Shown here in pieces: positions 1 to 8,391 of a stretch of 64,000 nt of DNA (positions are counted from its first letter, which is position 1; each line of letters starts with the position of its first letter). This stretch comes from Solirubrobacteraceae bacterium. GTDB taxonomy: Bacteria > Actinomycetota > Thermoleophilia > Solirubrobacterales > Solirubrobacteraceae. Both the position numbers and the translations under genes were made by a program. The notes under the pieces are model-generated. The model saw only the letters and a list, made by a program, of their open reading frames with translations. It ran no database searches and was not told where the DNA came from. Where the stretch lies: assembly GCA_023230855.1 (NCBI GenBank), contig JALNWQ010000005.1, positions 1 to 64,000 of the forward strand, read 5' to 3'.

Positions 1-186
1 CCCGGCGGCGAGGAGGAACCGCCGGCAGCCCTGCGCGGCGTACACGCCGACGACGTGCTGCACGATCGGCACTCCGCCGACCTCGACCAGCGGCTTGGGC
101 AGCGTCTGACCGGCCCCCAGGCGGGTGCCGCGGCCGCCGCAGAGGATCACGACGGGATGCTCGGTCGCCGGGTCGATGGAGCCCAC
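1..186 (-). CDS. Glucose-1-phosphate cytidylyltransferase-like nucleotidyltransferase, N-terminal part
   Basis: Only the first 62 codons lie in the window; the rest continues beyond base 1. The start is GTG at 186. The nucleotidyltransferase signature GGRGTRL is at residues 17-23, followed by LPKPLVEVGG (about 29-38) and the helix IVQHVVGVYAAQG. This order, PKP followed closely by a helix containing YAAQG, resembles RfbF-type glucose-1-phosphate cytidylyltransferases more than RmlA or GalU. The family makes an NDP-sugar from NTP and a sugar 1-phosphate in the cytoplasm. It is divergent from the methyltransferase at 278, so it probably belongs to the same surface-glycan locus. The substrate is inferred and cannot be fixed from 62 residues. 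Confidence 0.75.
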   Translation of the reverse strand, partial: MGSIDPATEHPVVILCGGRGTRLGAGQTLPKPLVEVGGVPIVQHVVGVYAAQGCRRFLLAAG

Positions 187-263
187 GGCGCAGCAGTCTA
201 GGGAGCCGGCCCGCGCGGGACCGGCCCGCGGCGGGCGCCCCATGGGCTCCGGGGCGCAGGCCC

Positions 264-269
264 TACACT
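264..269 (+). promoter_or_regulatory. -10 hexamer TACACT, leaderless type
   Basis: TACACT ends 8 bases before the ATG at 278, so transcription should start at or next to the start codon. There is no Shine-Dalgarno-like purine run in the gap. This placement selects the ATG at 278 over longer in-frame alternatives. Confidence 0.5.
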
Positions 270-277
270 CGTCCGCG

Positions 278-1009
278 ATGGACGCCCGTCAGGCCGCTGA
301 TTCCCGCCGCTGGTACCACGCGCTCGAGCTCGCCCCGGGCGTGGTGACCGACGGCTGGTTCGACCTTCGTGGCGACGTCCACCACTACGGGCTGCCCGAC
401 GACATGTCCGGGATGCGGGCGCTGGACGTCGGCACGTGGGACGGGTTCTGGGCGTTCGAGATGGAGCGTCGCGGCGCGGACGTCGTCGCGCTCGACCTCG
501 ACGACGAGCGCGAGCTGGACTGGCCCCCGCGTCGTCGTCCGCCGGAGCACCTCATGAGCGACGAGCCGCGAGGGGCGGGGTTCGCGATCGCGCACGAGCT
601 GCGCGGGTCGAAGGTCGAGCGGGTCGTCCGGTCGATCTACCACGCCACCCCGGACGAGCTGGGGACGTTCGACCTCGTGTTCTGCGGGTCGGTCCTCATC
701 CACCTGCGCGACCAGCTGCTGGCGCTCGAGCGGATCCGCGACCTCGTGAAGCCCGGTGGGCTGTTCGTCTCGGCCGAGGAGTACGACCGTCGCGGGGCGC
801 TGCTGCCGTGGGCGTCGTCGCGGTATCTCGCCGACCGGGACTCCGCCGTCGTGTTCTGGATGCCGACGCTGAGGACCTGGCGCGCGATGCACTGGACCGC
901 CGGATTCGACACGACGACCGTCCGATCGCGGTTCATGATGGCGGCGGGCAAGGGCGACGAGCGGTTCACGGTCCGCCACGCCGTGCTCCACTCCCGCCGC
1001 GACGGCTGA
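278..1009 (+). CDS. Class I SAM-dependent methyltransferase
   Basis: 243 residues. Motif I is ALDVGTWDGFWAFEM (about 48-62), with the acidic ribose-binding end of beta-2 at VVALDLDD and a post-motif strand FDLVFCGSVLIHLRD near 131-144. The spacing WDG-x-WAFEMERRGA is typical of CmoB-like/DUF1698-type methyltransferases found in glycan loci. The ATG at 278 follows a -10 hexamer directly, which supports this short start. It is first in a run with the flippase at 1015, the methyltransferase at 2499 and the acyltransferase at 3287, so modification of a sugar or glycan lipid is the likely job. The methyl acceptor is unknown. Confidence 0.8.
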   Translation: MDARQAADSRRWYHALELAPGVVTDGWFDLRGDVHHYGLPDDMSGMRALDVGTWDGFWAFEMERRGADVVALDLDDERELDWPPRRRPPEHLMSDEPRGAGFAIAHELRGSKVERVVRSIYHATPDELGTFDLVFCGSVLIHLRDQLLALERIRDLVKPGGLFVSAEEYDRRGALLPWASSRYLADRDSAVVFWMPTLRTWRAMHWTAGFDTTTVRSRFMMAAGKGDERFTVRHAVLHSRRDG

Positions 1010-1014
1010 TCGCG

Positions 1015-2499
1015 GTGTCGGCGCCGCAGGGCTCCGACCCCCCTCCCGATCGGCGGACGCCCGTCCTGCCGGTCCCCCGCTCGATGCGGGTGGCGATGAC
1101 CCGCGGCATCGCGTGGAACGCCGCGTTCCAGGCGTTCGCGACCGCCGTCCAACTCGTCCGCGGCGTCCTCATCGCGATGATCGTCGCGCCCGAGGAGTAC
1201 GGGCTGTGGGGCGGCGTGCTGGCGATCATCGGCGCGGCCGGGGTCCTGAAGCAGATCGGGATCCTCGAGGCGTACCTCGCCGACGACGACCCCGAGGAGG
1301 AGCTGAGCTTCCGCGCCGGATTCACGCTCGAGCTCGCGATCAACGTGGCGCTCACGGCGCTCATCGTCGTCGCCGCGCCGCTCATGGCGCTCGTCTACGG
1401 CGACGTCGAGATGCTGTGGCTGCTGCTCGCTTCGACGCTCGCCGCCCCCGCGATCGTGCTGCAGGCCGGGATGTGGCCGTTGATCCGGTCGTTGCAGTTC
1501 GGCCGGCTGCGGCTGCTGCAGTCGACCGAGCCGGTCGTCGGCACCGTCGTCGCGGTCGGCCTGGCGTTGGCCGGGTGGGGTGCGTGGTCGCTCGTCGTCG
1601 GCGGGATCGTCGGGGCGTGGGCGACGGCGCTGCTGGCGATCCGCGCGTGCCCGTTCCCGTTGCGGCCGTTGCGCGACGTGGAGCGACTGCGGCGCCGGTT
1701 GAAGGTGTCGGCGCCGGTCGCGGCGGCGACCGGGGTCGGGGCGGCGGTGCTGCTCGGGTCGATCGTCGCCGCCGAGCTGCTCGTCGGCACCGCGGCCGTC
1801 GGGGCGATCGCGCTCGCGTCGACGGTCGCGATGGCCGCCCAACGCCTGGACTCCGCCGTCGCCGACGCGGTGATGCCGGCCATCAGCGCCCGCAAGGACC
1901 GCGACCCGCTGCTCGGCGAGGCGTTCCGCAAGGGCAACCAGATGGGCCTGCTGTGGGCGGGACCGGTCGGCGCGGCGTGCGCGCTCTTCCCCACGACGAT
2001 CGTCCACACGGTGCTCAGCGAGGAGTGGGCGCCGATGATCCCCGTCCTGCGCTGGTTCGGCGTGGCGATCGTCATCGGCCACGTCGGCGGCAACCTCTGG
2101 CAGTTCCTCCTCGTCCGCGGCCGACTGCGGGGCCTGCTCGTCCTGGCGATCGTGCAGCTCGTCGGGTTCCTCGCGTTCACCGTGCCGCTGCTGGCCGTCC
2201 TCGACGTCGAGGGGTACGGGATCGCCCTGGCGCTGACCGCGGTGGTCGGGCTGGCGGCGCGGGCGGTGCTGATCCGCGACGTGCTGCCGGACGTGTCGAT
2301 GGTGCGCCACGGGGTGCGGGCGCTCGCACCGACGCTGTTGGCGACCGCCGGGGCGCTCGCGGCGCTGCCGTTGCCGGACGGGGTCCGGATGGTGATCTTC
2401 GGCGCTATCGTGCTGGCGTCCGTGGCCGTGCTGGAGCGGCGGCTCGTCACCGAGGCGGCCCGCTACCTGCGGGGCCGCGGCCGTCCCTCCCCCGCCTGA
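1015..2499 (+). CDS. Oligosaccharide flippase (Wzx/MOP-type polysaccharide transporter)
   Basis: A polytopic membrane protein of about 494 residues with roughly a dozen hydrophobic segments. The N-terminal region (MTRGIAWNAAFQAFATAV) and the loop APEEYGLWGGVLAIIG match the first two helices of the MOP/polysaccharide synthase family. Such proteins flip lipid-linked repeat units across the cytoplasmic membrane. The GTG at 1015 starts 5 bases after the upstream stop; an ATG at 1084 is the alternative and would leave a more typical short N-terminus. Its stop overlaps the next start (TGATG at 2497-2501), indicating translational coupling. The substrate is not identifiable. Confidence 0.85.
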   Translation: MSAPQGSDPPPDRRTPVLPVPRSMRVAMTRGIAWNAAFQAFATAVQLVRGVLIAMIVAPEEYGLWGGVLAIIGAAGVLKQIGILEAYLADDDPEEELSFRAGFTLELAINVALTALIVVAAPLMALVYGDVEMLWLLLASTLAAPAIVLQAGMWPLIRSLQFGRLRLLQSTEPVVGTVVAVGLALAGWGAWSLVVGGIVGAWATALLAIRACPFPLRPLRDVERLRRRLKVSAPVAAATGVGAAVLLGSIVAAELLVGTAAVGAIALASTVAMAAQRLDSAVADAVMPAISARKDRDPLLGEAFRKGNQMGLLWAGPVGAACALFPTTIVHTVLSEEWAPMIPVLRWFGVAIVIGHVGGNLWQFLLVRGRLRGLLVLAIVQLVGFLAFTVPLLAVLDVEGYGIALALTAVVGLAARAVLIRDVLPDVSMVRHGVRALAPTLLATAGALAALPLPDGVRMVIFGAIVLASVAVLERRLVTEAARYLRGRGRPSPA

Positions 2500-3290
2500 T
2501 GCCGTCCACCGACCTGACCCCGCCGACGGTGCCGCCGTCCGCGTACGACACCGCCTACTACCGCGAGGCGTGCGGCGACGCGGCCGCGTGGAACGACCGT
2601 CGCGCCGTCGACGGGATCTACGGATGGGTCGTCGCCGAGCTCGGCCTCGACGCCACCGCGTCGCTCGTCGACCTGGGCTGTGGTCGCGGCGAGCTCGTCA
2701 CCGGCGCCGCGCTCGCCGGGGCGCGCCGCGCGGTCGGGGTGGAGTACTCCCCGGACGCGCTGGAGCTCGCCCGCGACACCGCGCGCACCCACGGGGTGCA
2801 GGACCGCGTGGAGCTGCTGCAGGGCGACGTGCGCGCGACCGGCCTGGCGGACGGGGCGTTCGACCATGCGGCGATGCTCGACGTCGTCGAGCACCTCACC
2901 GCCGCCGAGCTGCACGACGCGCTGGTCGAGGCGCGCCGGCTGTTGCGCCCGGGCGGGTCGATCATCGTCCACACGATGCCCAACCGGCTGGTATACGACC
3001 GCACCTACCGGGTGCTGCGGGCGCTGTGGCCGACCGGACGCCGGTGGCCGCGCGACCCGCGCAAGCGGATCGAGCACGAGATGCACGTCGGGGAGCTGAG
3101 CCGCCGCGAGCTGCGCGACGCGTTGCGGGCCGCCGGCTTCGTCGACGTGCAGGCGCGCCTGGGCCACGTGGTGTGGTTCGACTTCGTCCCGTCGCCCGGT
3201 GGCCGCCGGGTGCTGCACGCCCTGGACCGGATCCCGCCGCTGCGGCCGTGGACCCGCAACGACCTGCTGGCCCGGGCGGTGGCGCCGTGA
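2499..3290 (+). CDS. Class I SAM-dependent methyltransferase
   Basis: 263 residues with a standard Rossmann methyltransferase core: SLVDLGCGRGELV (about 53-65), the acidic beta-2 end GVEYSPDAL, the adenine-pocket GDVRATGLADGAFD and DVVEHL near 127-132. The C-terminal third (EHEMHVGELSRRELRDAL) is the usual lid seen in methyltransferases of glycan gene clusters. It overlaps the flippase stop by one base and the following acyltransferase by four, so all three genes are probably one translationally coupled operon. Substrate unknown; a sugar or a glycolipid intermediate is the likely acceptor by context. Confidence 0.8.
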   Translation: MPSTDLTPPTVPPSAYDTAYYREACGDAAAWNDRRAVDGIYGWVVAELGLDATASLVDLGCGRGELVTGAALAGARRAVGVEYSPDALELARDTARTHGVQDRVELLQGDVRATGLADGAFDHAAMLDVVEHLTAAELHDALVEARRLLRPGGSIIVHTMPNRLVYDRTYRVLRALWPTGRRWPRDPRKRIEHEMHVGELSRRELRDALRAAGFVDVQARLGHVVWFDFVPSPGGRRVLHALDRIPPLRPWTRNDLLARAVAP

Positions 3291-3922
3291 GCGTCGTCGA
3301 CCGTCGGCCGGTGCGCGCGGTGCGTCGCCGCGTGGCGCGGGCGCTGGACTGGCGCGTCCCGCACGTGGCGTCGCGGTTGCGACGGGCGTGGTTGCTCTTC
3401 CGTCACCCGGACGTCGACCTGCGGATCGATCCGTCCGCGTTCATCGGGCCCGGGTTCCGCCTGGACGCCCGCGAGGGCGGCAGCCTGTGGATCGGGGCGA
3501 CGACGGAGTTCCGTCGCGGCGGCACGATCGAGATCGGCCCGCAGGCCGAGGTGCGGATCGGCGAGCGGGTGATCTTCACCGACGGGGCGCTGATCCAGAT
3601 CACCACCCGCCTGGAGATCGGCGACAACGCGGCGCTCGGCCAGGACGTCGCGATCTTCGACGGCCGCCACCGCTTCGGGACCGCCGACAAGCACTTCCTG
3701 CAGCAGGGCTACGTGCTGCGTCCGATCGTCATCGGCGAGGGCGCGGCGATCCACTCCAAGGTCACCGTCACCGCGTCGGTCGGCGCCGGCGCGGTCGTCG
3801 CCGCCAACTCGCTCGTCAACCGCGAGATCCCCGACGGGGCGCTGGCCGCCGGGGTCCCGGCCCGGGCCCGGGGCCGGGCGCGGAACCTGCCGGACGTCGA
3901 GGCGGCCGACCAGGCGCGTTGA
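3287..3922 (+). CDS. Left-handed beta-helix (hexapeptide) acyltransferase
   Basis: 211 residues, GTG start inside the GTGA overlap with the upstream gene. From about residue 60 the protein shows imperfect hexapeptide repeats (IEIGPQAEVRIGERV, LEIGDNAALGQDVAI) and the family loop FDGRHRFG with its catalytic-type histidine, then VIGEGAAIHSKVTV and the closing strand AAGVPARARG. These are hallmarks of LbH acetyltransferases that O- or N-acetylate sugars using acetyl-CoA. As the last gene of the 278-3922 run it probably acetylates the same polymer the flippase exports. The acceptor is inferred only. Confidence 0.8.
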   Translation: MSVVDRRPVRAVRRRVARALDWRVPHVASRLRRAWLLFRHPDVDLRIDPSAFIGPGFRLDAREGGSLWIGATTEFRRGGTIEIGPQAEVRIGERVIFTDGALIQITTRLEIGDNAALGQDVAIFDGRHRFGTADKHFLQQGYVLRPIVIGEGAAIHSKVTVTASVGAGAVVAANSLVNREIPDGALAAGVPARARGRARNLPDVEAADQAR

Positions 3923-3991
3923 GCAGGGGGCACGGCCGGTGGCCCGGGCCCGGGCGGGCCGGACCGCGCGCGGCCTCCCCGGGCCTCGGAG

Positions 3992-6106
3992 CTAACGTGC
4001 CTCGCCCGACCGCGTGAGCAGCACCGGCAGCGTGGCCGTCCGGTTCGCGTAGCGGATGCGGTACGAGACGGCCGTGGACCGGCCGCGAGGTGGGGCGAGC
4101 GTCACGCGGAACCGGCCGTGGCGATCGGTGCGGATCCGGGTCCGGATCGGCCGATCGTCGCCACAGACCGGCTCGCCGGTCACGATGAGCGTCCTGACGC
4201 GACGCAGGCCGACGATCCGCCCGGTGACGCGCAGCCCGCCGCTCCGCAGGCTCTTGCGGGTGGAGATCGTCGCCCGCCGCGTGGCCTTCAGCGCCCGCGA
4301 CCGCACGTCGCCCACCACCAGGCGATACCGCGCCCGGGCCCGCGCACGCCGCTCCTCCGGCGCCGGCACCGAGATGCTGATCCGCCCGTCGGCGCCGACG
4401 CGACCCGTGCGGATCTGCCGCCCGTCGCGCCGGACGGCCACGGTGCTCCCCGCCAGGCTCCCGGCGGCGACCGCCAGCACCTTCGTGCGCGGTCGGCGGC
4501 GGGTGCCCGTGGGACGTAGGTCGACGACCGTCACGAACGGCTCACGACACGACGGGACGACGTCCGACGACGGAAGCGTCGCACCCTGGTCGACCGGCGC
4601 CGGCGTCGGGGTGGGCCCGGGGTCGGGGTCGGGCGCGGGGTCGGGGTCGGGTACAGGAGCGGCGACCGTGTAGGTGACGGTCTTCGACGCGGTGTTGCCG
4701 GCCTGGTCCTTGGCGGTGACCTTGAACGACTTGGGCCCCAACGTCGCCGTGTCGATCGGATCGCCGTCCGCGACCGTCCCCACGCAGGTGTCGATCCCAC
4801 TGCCGTGGGCGCCGTCGGCGCAGGCGAAGTCCGCGTTCACGGTCGACCCGCGGTCGTACGTCGCGCCGTCGACGGGGGTGGTGAGCGTCACGGTCGGGTC
4901 GGTCGTGTCGCGCTTGTTGCGCAGCAGCACGACGCGGTTGTCGTCGCTCGGATCGGCGAGGACCACGTCGGGGTCGCCGTCGCCGTCGATGTCGCCGACG
5001 GCCATGTCCCACGCCGGGATCGACGACCCGAACGGATGGTCGGTGCGCACGAACCCCCCGTCGGCCTGCTGGTGCAGCACGTGGACCCTGGTCCACAGGT
5101 TCCCGCCACCGGCCCCGACGACGATGTCGGGACGTCCGTCCCCGTCGAAGTCGGCGATGTCGACCATGCCGGGACCGGCGGGGTCCGTCGGGTAGGAGTC
5201 CGGTCGCAGCACGTAGGCGCCGCCGTCGTGCTCGACGATCGAGGCCAGCGCCGCGGACCAGCGGGCGACGGCCACCTCGTCCTTGCCGTCGCCGTCGATG
5301 TCGTCCACGGCGATCCCGGTCGGGAAGCCGGAGACGGAGACCATGGCGTCGACGACGACCGACAAGCCCGTAACCGACGCGATGACGACGCGCCCACCGG
5401 TGGCGTCGGCCGCCACGATCTCGTTGGCGCCGTCGCCGTCGACGTCACCGACCTCGATGTCGTCGATCTGGGCTCCGGGGACCGGAGCCGTGGGGAGCGC
5501 GAGGAACGTCCCGTCGGGTTGCTGCAGCGCCACCGTGAGCCCTCGCGGCGAGCTCCCGCCGACGATGATGTCCGGCCGGCCGTCGTCGTCGACGTCGCCG
5601 ACGCCCATCGAATAGGGCGGGGGGTTCGGCGACGGGAACGAGGCGCCGGGCGCGAACGTGCCGTCGCCGTTCTGGAGGAGCGGTCGGAGCGTCGTGCCCC
5701 GCACGGCGACGTCGGGGCGGCCGTCGACGTTGAAGTCCGCGACGTGCACGCCCCGGCTGAACCCCCCGAAGTCGTCGATCCGCGTCGAGGTGAAGGACCC
5801 GTCGGCCTGCTGCAGCGCGACGTTCAGGCCTCCGGTCGCGAAGCCGCCGGTGATGACGTCGGCACGGCCGTCGCCGTCCATGTCCGCGACCGCGATCCCC
5901 CACGGACCGTCGGTGGAGAAGAGCGTCTCGGCCGGGCCGAGCGCGGGCGCGGCCGTCGCGGGCGCCGTGAGCGCGAGCGCCAGGATCGCGGCGGCGAGCG
6001 CCGTCAGCGCGGCGCGCCGGGGCCGTGCGGGCCCACCCGGAGCCTCGAGCGCCGGTGAGCGTCCCGCGACCGTGGGCGACGAGGATCGGGAGGCGAGGCC
6101 GGGCAC
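3992..6106 (-). CDS. Secreted FG-GAP/VCBS repeat beta-propeller protein
   Basis: 704 residues. A signal peptide is evident (hydrophobic ALTALAAAILALALTAPATA then an AxA-type site). Seven calcium-binding repeats follow, each centred on a D-x-D-x-D-G loop (DMDGDGRADV, DFNVDGRPDV, DVDDDGRPDI, DVDGDGANEI, DIDGDGKDEV, DFDGDGRPDI, DIDGDGDPDV), which matches a seven-bladed propeller. Next come an Ig-like segment (TTPVDGATYDRGS), a Pro/Asp linker and a beta-rich C-terminus. The GTG at 6106 is chosen over an ATG 12 codons upstream because a GATACT hexamer ends 6 bases before it. Probably extracellular adhesion or ligand binding; the partner is unknown. It converges with the acyltransferase. Confidence 0.75.
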   Translation of the reverse strand: MPGLASRSSSPTVAGRSPALEAPGGPARPRRAALTALAAAILALALTAPATAAPALGPAETLFSTDGPWGIAVADMDGDGRADVITGGFATGGLNVALQQADGSFTSTRIDDFGGFSRGVHVADFNVDGRPDVAVRGTTLRPLLQNGDGTFAPGASFPSPNPPPYSMGVGDVDDDGRPDIIVGGSSPRGLTVALQQPDGTFLALPTAPVPGAQIDDIEVGDVDGDGANEIVAADATGGRVVIASVTGLSVVVDAMVSVSGFPTGIAVDDIDGDGKDEVAVARWSAALASIVEHDGGAYVLRPDSYPTDPAGPGMVDIADFDGDGRPDIVVGAGGGNLWTRVHVLHQQADGGFVRTDHPFGSSIPAWDMAVGDIDGDGDPDVVLADPSDDNRVVLLRNKRDTTDPTVTLTTPVDGATYDRGSTVNADFACADGAHGSGIDTCVGTVADGDPIDTATLGPKSFKVTAKDQAGNTASKTVTYTVAAPVPDPDPAPDPDPGPTPTPAPVDQGATLPSSDVVPSCREPFVTVVDLRPTGTRRRPRTKVLAVAAGSLAGSTVAVRRDGRQIRTGRVGADGRISISVPAPEERRARARARYRLVVGDVRSRALKATRRATISTRKSLRSGGLRVTGRIVGLRRVRTLIVTGEPVCGDDRPIRTRIRTDRHGRFRVTLAPPRGRSTAVSYRIRYANRTATLPVLLTRSGEAR

Positions 6107-6112
6107 CCCGCG

Positions 6113-6118
6113 AGTATC
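6113..6118 (-). promoter_or_regulatory. -10 hexamer GATACT, leaderless type
   Basis: On the minus strand GATACT is followed by six bases and then the GTG at 6106. It lies inside the longer reading frame that begins at 6142, so it argues for the shorter secreted-protein start. Confidence 0.5.
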
Positions 6119-6187
6119 CGGTCCCGTCGAGCGGGCCGCCATTGGGGTTTTCCCTCGATCTCGGTGGAGGCGTGGCGGGGACGGCGA

Positions 6188-7207
6188 TCAGGACGGCGGC
6201 GTGGCGCCCGGCTCGCGGCCCTCGTCGCCACCGCCCGCCGCCGGCCCGTGCCTCTCGTCGCCACCGCCCACCGCCGGCCCGTGCCTCTCGTCGCCACCGC
6301 CCACCGCCGGCCCGCGCGCCCACTCCTCGAGGAACCGCGCGGCCAGGTCGTGCTCCCACCAGATCGCGGCGCGCCGGCGCACCGCTTCGGTCAGCCGCCC
6401 GGCCGGAGCTCGTTCGCCGATCGCGGCCGCGACCCGTCCCGACCGTGGCGGCCGGTGGCCGCGGGTGGCGACGAACCGCGCGTGCAGGTGCGCGTCCAGG
6501 TCGGGGTGGGCCCGCACGAAGTCGCGCTCGGTCCGGGCGATCCGCCGGATCCGGGTGCGCCATTCGGTCAGCGTCATCCGGGTGTCGTGGATCCCGCCAC
6601 CGTCGGGCAGGAGCCGCACCCGCAGCCCACCGACCGCCCGGTCCAGGCGGCGGCCCAGGTCCAGGTCCTCGTACCCGAACGGAAACCGCACCTCGTCGAA
6701 CCCGTCGACCCGCTCCAACGTCGCACGCGGGATCGCGGCGCAGCAGGAGTACAGGTGCCACCACCCGGTCTCGCCGTCGGCGGGGATCTCGGCGAAGCGG
6801 AACTGCAGGGCCTCGTCGACCCACGTCTCGAACGCGGTGACGCGCCGGTCGGTCGGCCACCGCGGACGGCCGAGGGTGACCCGATCGGGGTCGCCGGCGG
6901 CGTGCGCGGCGCGGTGGGCGTCGACGGCCCCCGGGTCGAGCACGACGTCGTCGTCGACGAGCAGCACCAGGTCGCCGGTGCCGTGGCGCCACGCGGCGTT
7001 GCGGGCGGCCGACGCTCCCGGCGCGTCGGCCCGGACGACCTGCGCCCCGACGGTCCCGGCCGCGGCGCAGACCGCGGCCTCCCCCGCGGCGCCGACGGTC
7101 GCGTCCAGGCCCAGGACGACCTCGTCCGCCCCGGCGGTCGCGGCGAGCGTCCGCTCCAGGGGCCGCCGGCCCGCCGTGGGCAGGACGACGGTGACGGTCG
7201 GCGACAT
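6188..7207 (-). CDS. Family 2 glycosyltransferase (GT-A fold)
   Basis: 339 residues. It has the GT2 opening VTVVLPTAGRRPLERTL, the nucleotide-binding GASAARNAAWRHG, a DDD metal site in LVLLVDDDVVLDPG (near 85-95), a cysteine pair in YSCCAAIPRATLERV, and the acceptor-side motif FGYEDLDLGRRL. The ATG at 7207 is preferred over one six codons upstream because CACACT ends 8 bases before it. The C-terminus carries three copies of an 11-residue repeat (GPAVGGGDERH type) encoded by a 33-bp tandem repeat. It lies between the FG-GAP gene and the divergent methyltransferase. The sugar donor cannot be told from sequence. Confidence 0.8.
   Translation of the reverse strand: MSPTVTVVLPTAGRRPLERTLAATAGADEVVLGLDATVGAAGEAAVCAAAGTVGAQVVRADAPGASAARNAAWRHGTGDLVLLVDDDVVLDPGAVDAHRAAHAAGDPDRVTLGRPRWPTDRRVTAFETWVDEALQFRFAEIPADGETGWWHLYSCCAAIPRATLERVDGFDEVRFPFGYEDLDLGRRLDRAVGGLRVRLLPDGGGIHDTRMTLTEWRTRIRRIARTERDFVRAHPDLDAHLHARFVATRGHRPPRSGRVAAAIGERAPAGRLTEAVRRRAAIWWEHDLAARFLEEWARGPAVGGGDERHGPAVGGGDERHGPAAGGGDEGREPGATPPS
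6221..6319. repeat. Three tandem 33-bp repeats in the GT2 3' end
   Basis: The block CTCGTCGCCACCGCC recurs with exact 33-base spacing at 6221, 6254 and 6287. The copies encode three nearly identical Gly/Asp/Glu-rich 11-residue units at the glycosyltransferase C-terminus. The length is a multiple of three, so copy-number change would keep the frame. Confidence 0.85.
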
Positions 7208-7277
7208 CGCGCCGGAGTGTGCCACGGGCCGCGACCGCGGGCCTGCGACCGCGCCGCGGCTGCGAGCATGCAGCGCG

Positions 7278-8009
7278 ATGCGCGCCGATCCCGCCCGTGA
7301 GCAGCGAGAGCTCGAGGAGTACCTGGGCCCGGCGTTCGAGCTGGAGCGGCTGCAGCGTCACGAGCAGGCCACCCGCGAGGAGTGGCGTGAGGTCGGCGAC
7401 GCCGAGCGGTTCTACCGCACGTCGCGCAGCTACCTCTACGACCTGACGGCGTTCGCGATGACCGGGACGAAGGAGCCGTACCACGCGGCGCTGCGTCGGC
7501 TGGTCGCCCCTGGCGCCCGGATCCTCGACTACGGGTGCGGGATCGGGTCGGACGGCCTGCGGTTGCTCGACGACGGCTACGACGTGACGTTCGCGGACTT
7601 CGCCAACCCGTCGACCGCGTACCTGGCGTGGCGGTTGGAGCGGCGGGGCCACGGCGACGGTGCGGGTCGGATCGTCGACCTCGATGCGCTGCCGGACGGC
7701 TTCGGCGGGTTCGACCTGGCGTTCGCGTTCGACGTGCTGGAGCACGCCGAGGACCCGCCCGCGGTCCAGCGCACCCTGGAGGGCCTGGCCGACGTCGTGC
7801 TCGTCAACCTGCTCGACACCGACGGCGACGACCTGGAGCTGCACCGTCCGATGCCGTTGCGGCCGATGCTCCACCGCGCCGCCCCGGGCCTGCTGCTCCA
7901 CGAGCGCCACCACGAGCGCTCGCACCTGGTCGCCTACCGACCGACGGCGACCGCAGGGCGGTTCCGTACCGCGCTGCGCCGCCGACGGATGGACCGACGG
8001 GCGCGCTGA
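7278..8009 (+). CDS. Class I SAM-dependent methyltransferase
   Basis: 243 residues. An alpha-helical N-terminus (about 1-65) precedes motif I, RILDYGCGIGSDGLRLL (about 77-93), the beta-2 strand VTFADFAN and the acceptor-side strand DLAFAFDVLEHAEDP. The ending with many arginines (RTALRRRRMDRRAR) may contact membrane or nucleic acid. It is divergent from the GT2 at 7207 and followed by a strong GC hairpin at 8052. Neighbouring glycosyltransferases suggest a sugar or glycolipid substrate, but this is inference. Confidence 0.75.
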   Translation: MRADPAREQRELEEYLGPAFELERLQRHEQATREEWREVGDAERFYRTSRSYLYDLTAFAMTGTKEPYHAALRRLVAPGARILDYGCGIGSDGLRLLDDGYDVTFADFANPSTAYLAWRLERRGHGDGAGRIVDLDALPDGFGGFDLAFAFDVLEHAEDPPAVQRTLEGLADVVLVNLLDTDGDDLELHRPMPLRPMLHRAAPGLLLHERHHERSHLVAYRPTATAGRFRTALRRRRMDRRAR

Positions 8010-8051
8010 GGCGGGTCGCGCCGACTCCGGGCGCACGCTCGGGACGGCCCG

Positions 8052-8082
8052 GCGCCGGGGCCACGAGGCCCGGCGCGTTCCT
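8052..8082 (+). terminator. GC-rich hairpin terminator candidate
   Basis: GCGCCGGGGCC (8052-8062) pairs with GGCCCGGCGC (8067-8076) across an ACGA loop, with one bulge. A weak pyrimidine stretch (GTTCCTC) follows. It lies about 40 bases after the methyltransferase stop and before the toxin-antitoxin promoter. Confidence 0.5.
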
Positions 8083-8142
8083 CAGACGCGCCGCCGCGCC
8101 GGCCGGCTCCAGGCGACGTTGGACATTCGTTCACGATGCACG

Positions 8143-8157
8143 CATACTCTGCGTATG
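8143..8157 (+). promoter_or_regulatory. vapB promoter with overlapping inverted repeat
   Basis: CATACT (8143-8148) is a -10 hexamer ending 6 bases before the ATG at 8155. The inverted repeat CATAC-5-GTATG (8143-8147 and 8153-8157) covers both the -10 and the start codon; an offset pair ACGC/GCGT (8140-8143, 8151-8154) overlaps it. FitA/VapB antitoxins autorepress through such palindromes, so this is a good operator candidate. Confidence 0.5.
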
Positions 8158-8391
8158 GGCGTCCTGGTCCAGATTCGCGACGTCCCCGAGGACGTCCACC
8201 GTACGCTCAAGTTGCGCGCCGTCGCGGCGGGGACGTCGCTGTCGGAGTACCTCAGGACGGAGCTGGCGCGCGCGGCGGAGCGGCCGAGCCCCGATGAGCT
8301 GCGCGCCGCGATCTCGGCGCTCGAGCCCGCGCGGATCACCACGTCACCCGCCGCGATGTTGCGCGACCTGCGCATCGACGGCGACACGTGA
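8155..8391 (+). CDS. FitA/VapB-type ribbon-helix-helix antitoxin
   Basis: 78 residues. The N-terminal strand VLVQIRDVPEDVHRTLKLRA followed by GTSLSEYLRTEL is the ribbon-helix-helix pattern of FitA-like antitoxins; it should dimerise on operator DNA. The C-terminal tail (from about residue 45) would wrap around and block the PIN toxin. The start ATG lies within a palindrome that also covers the -10 hexamer, suggesting autorepression. The stop overlaps the toxin GTG by three bases (GTGA), so antitoxin and toxin are translationally coupled, as usual for type II modules. Confidence 0.85.
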   Translation: MGVLVQIRDVPEDVHRTLKLRAVAAGTSLSEYLRTELARAAERPSPDELRAAISALEPARITTSPAAMLRDLRIDGDT

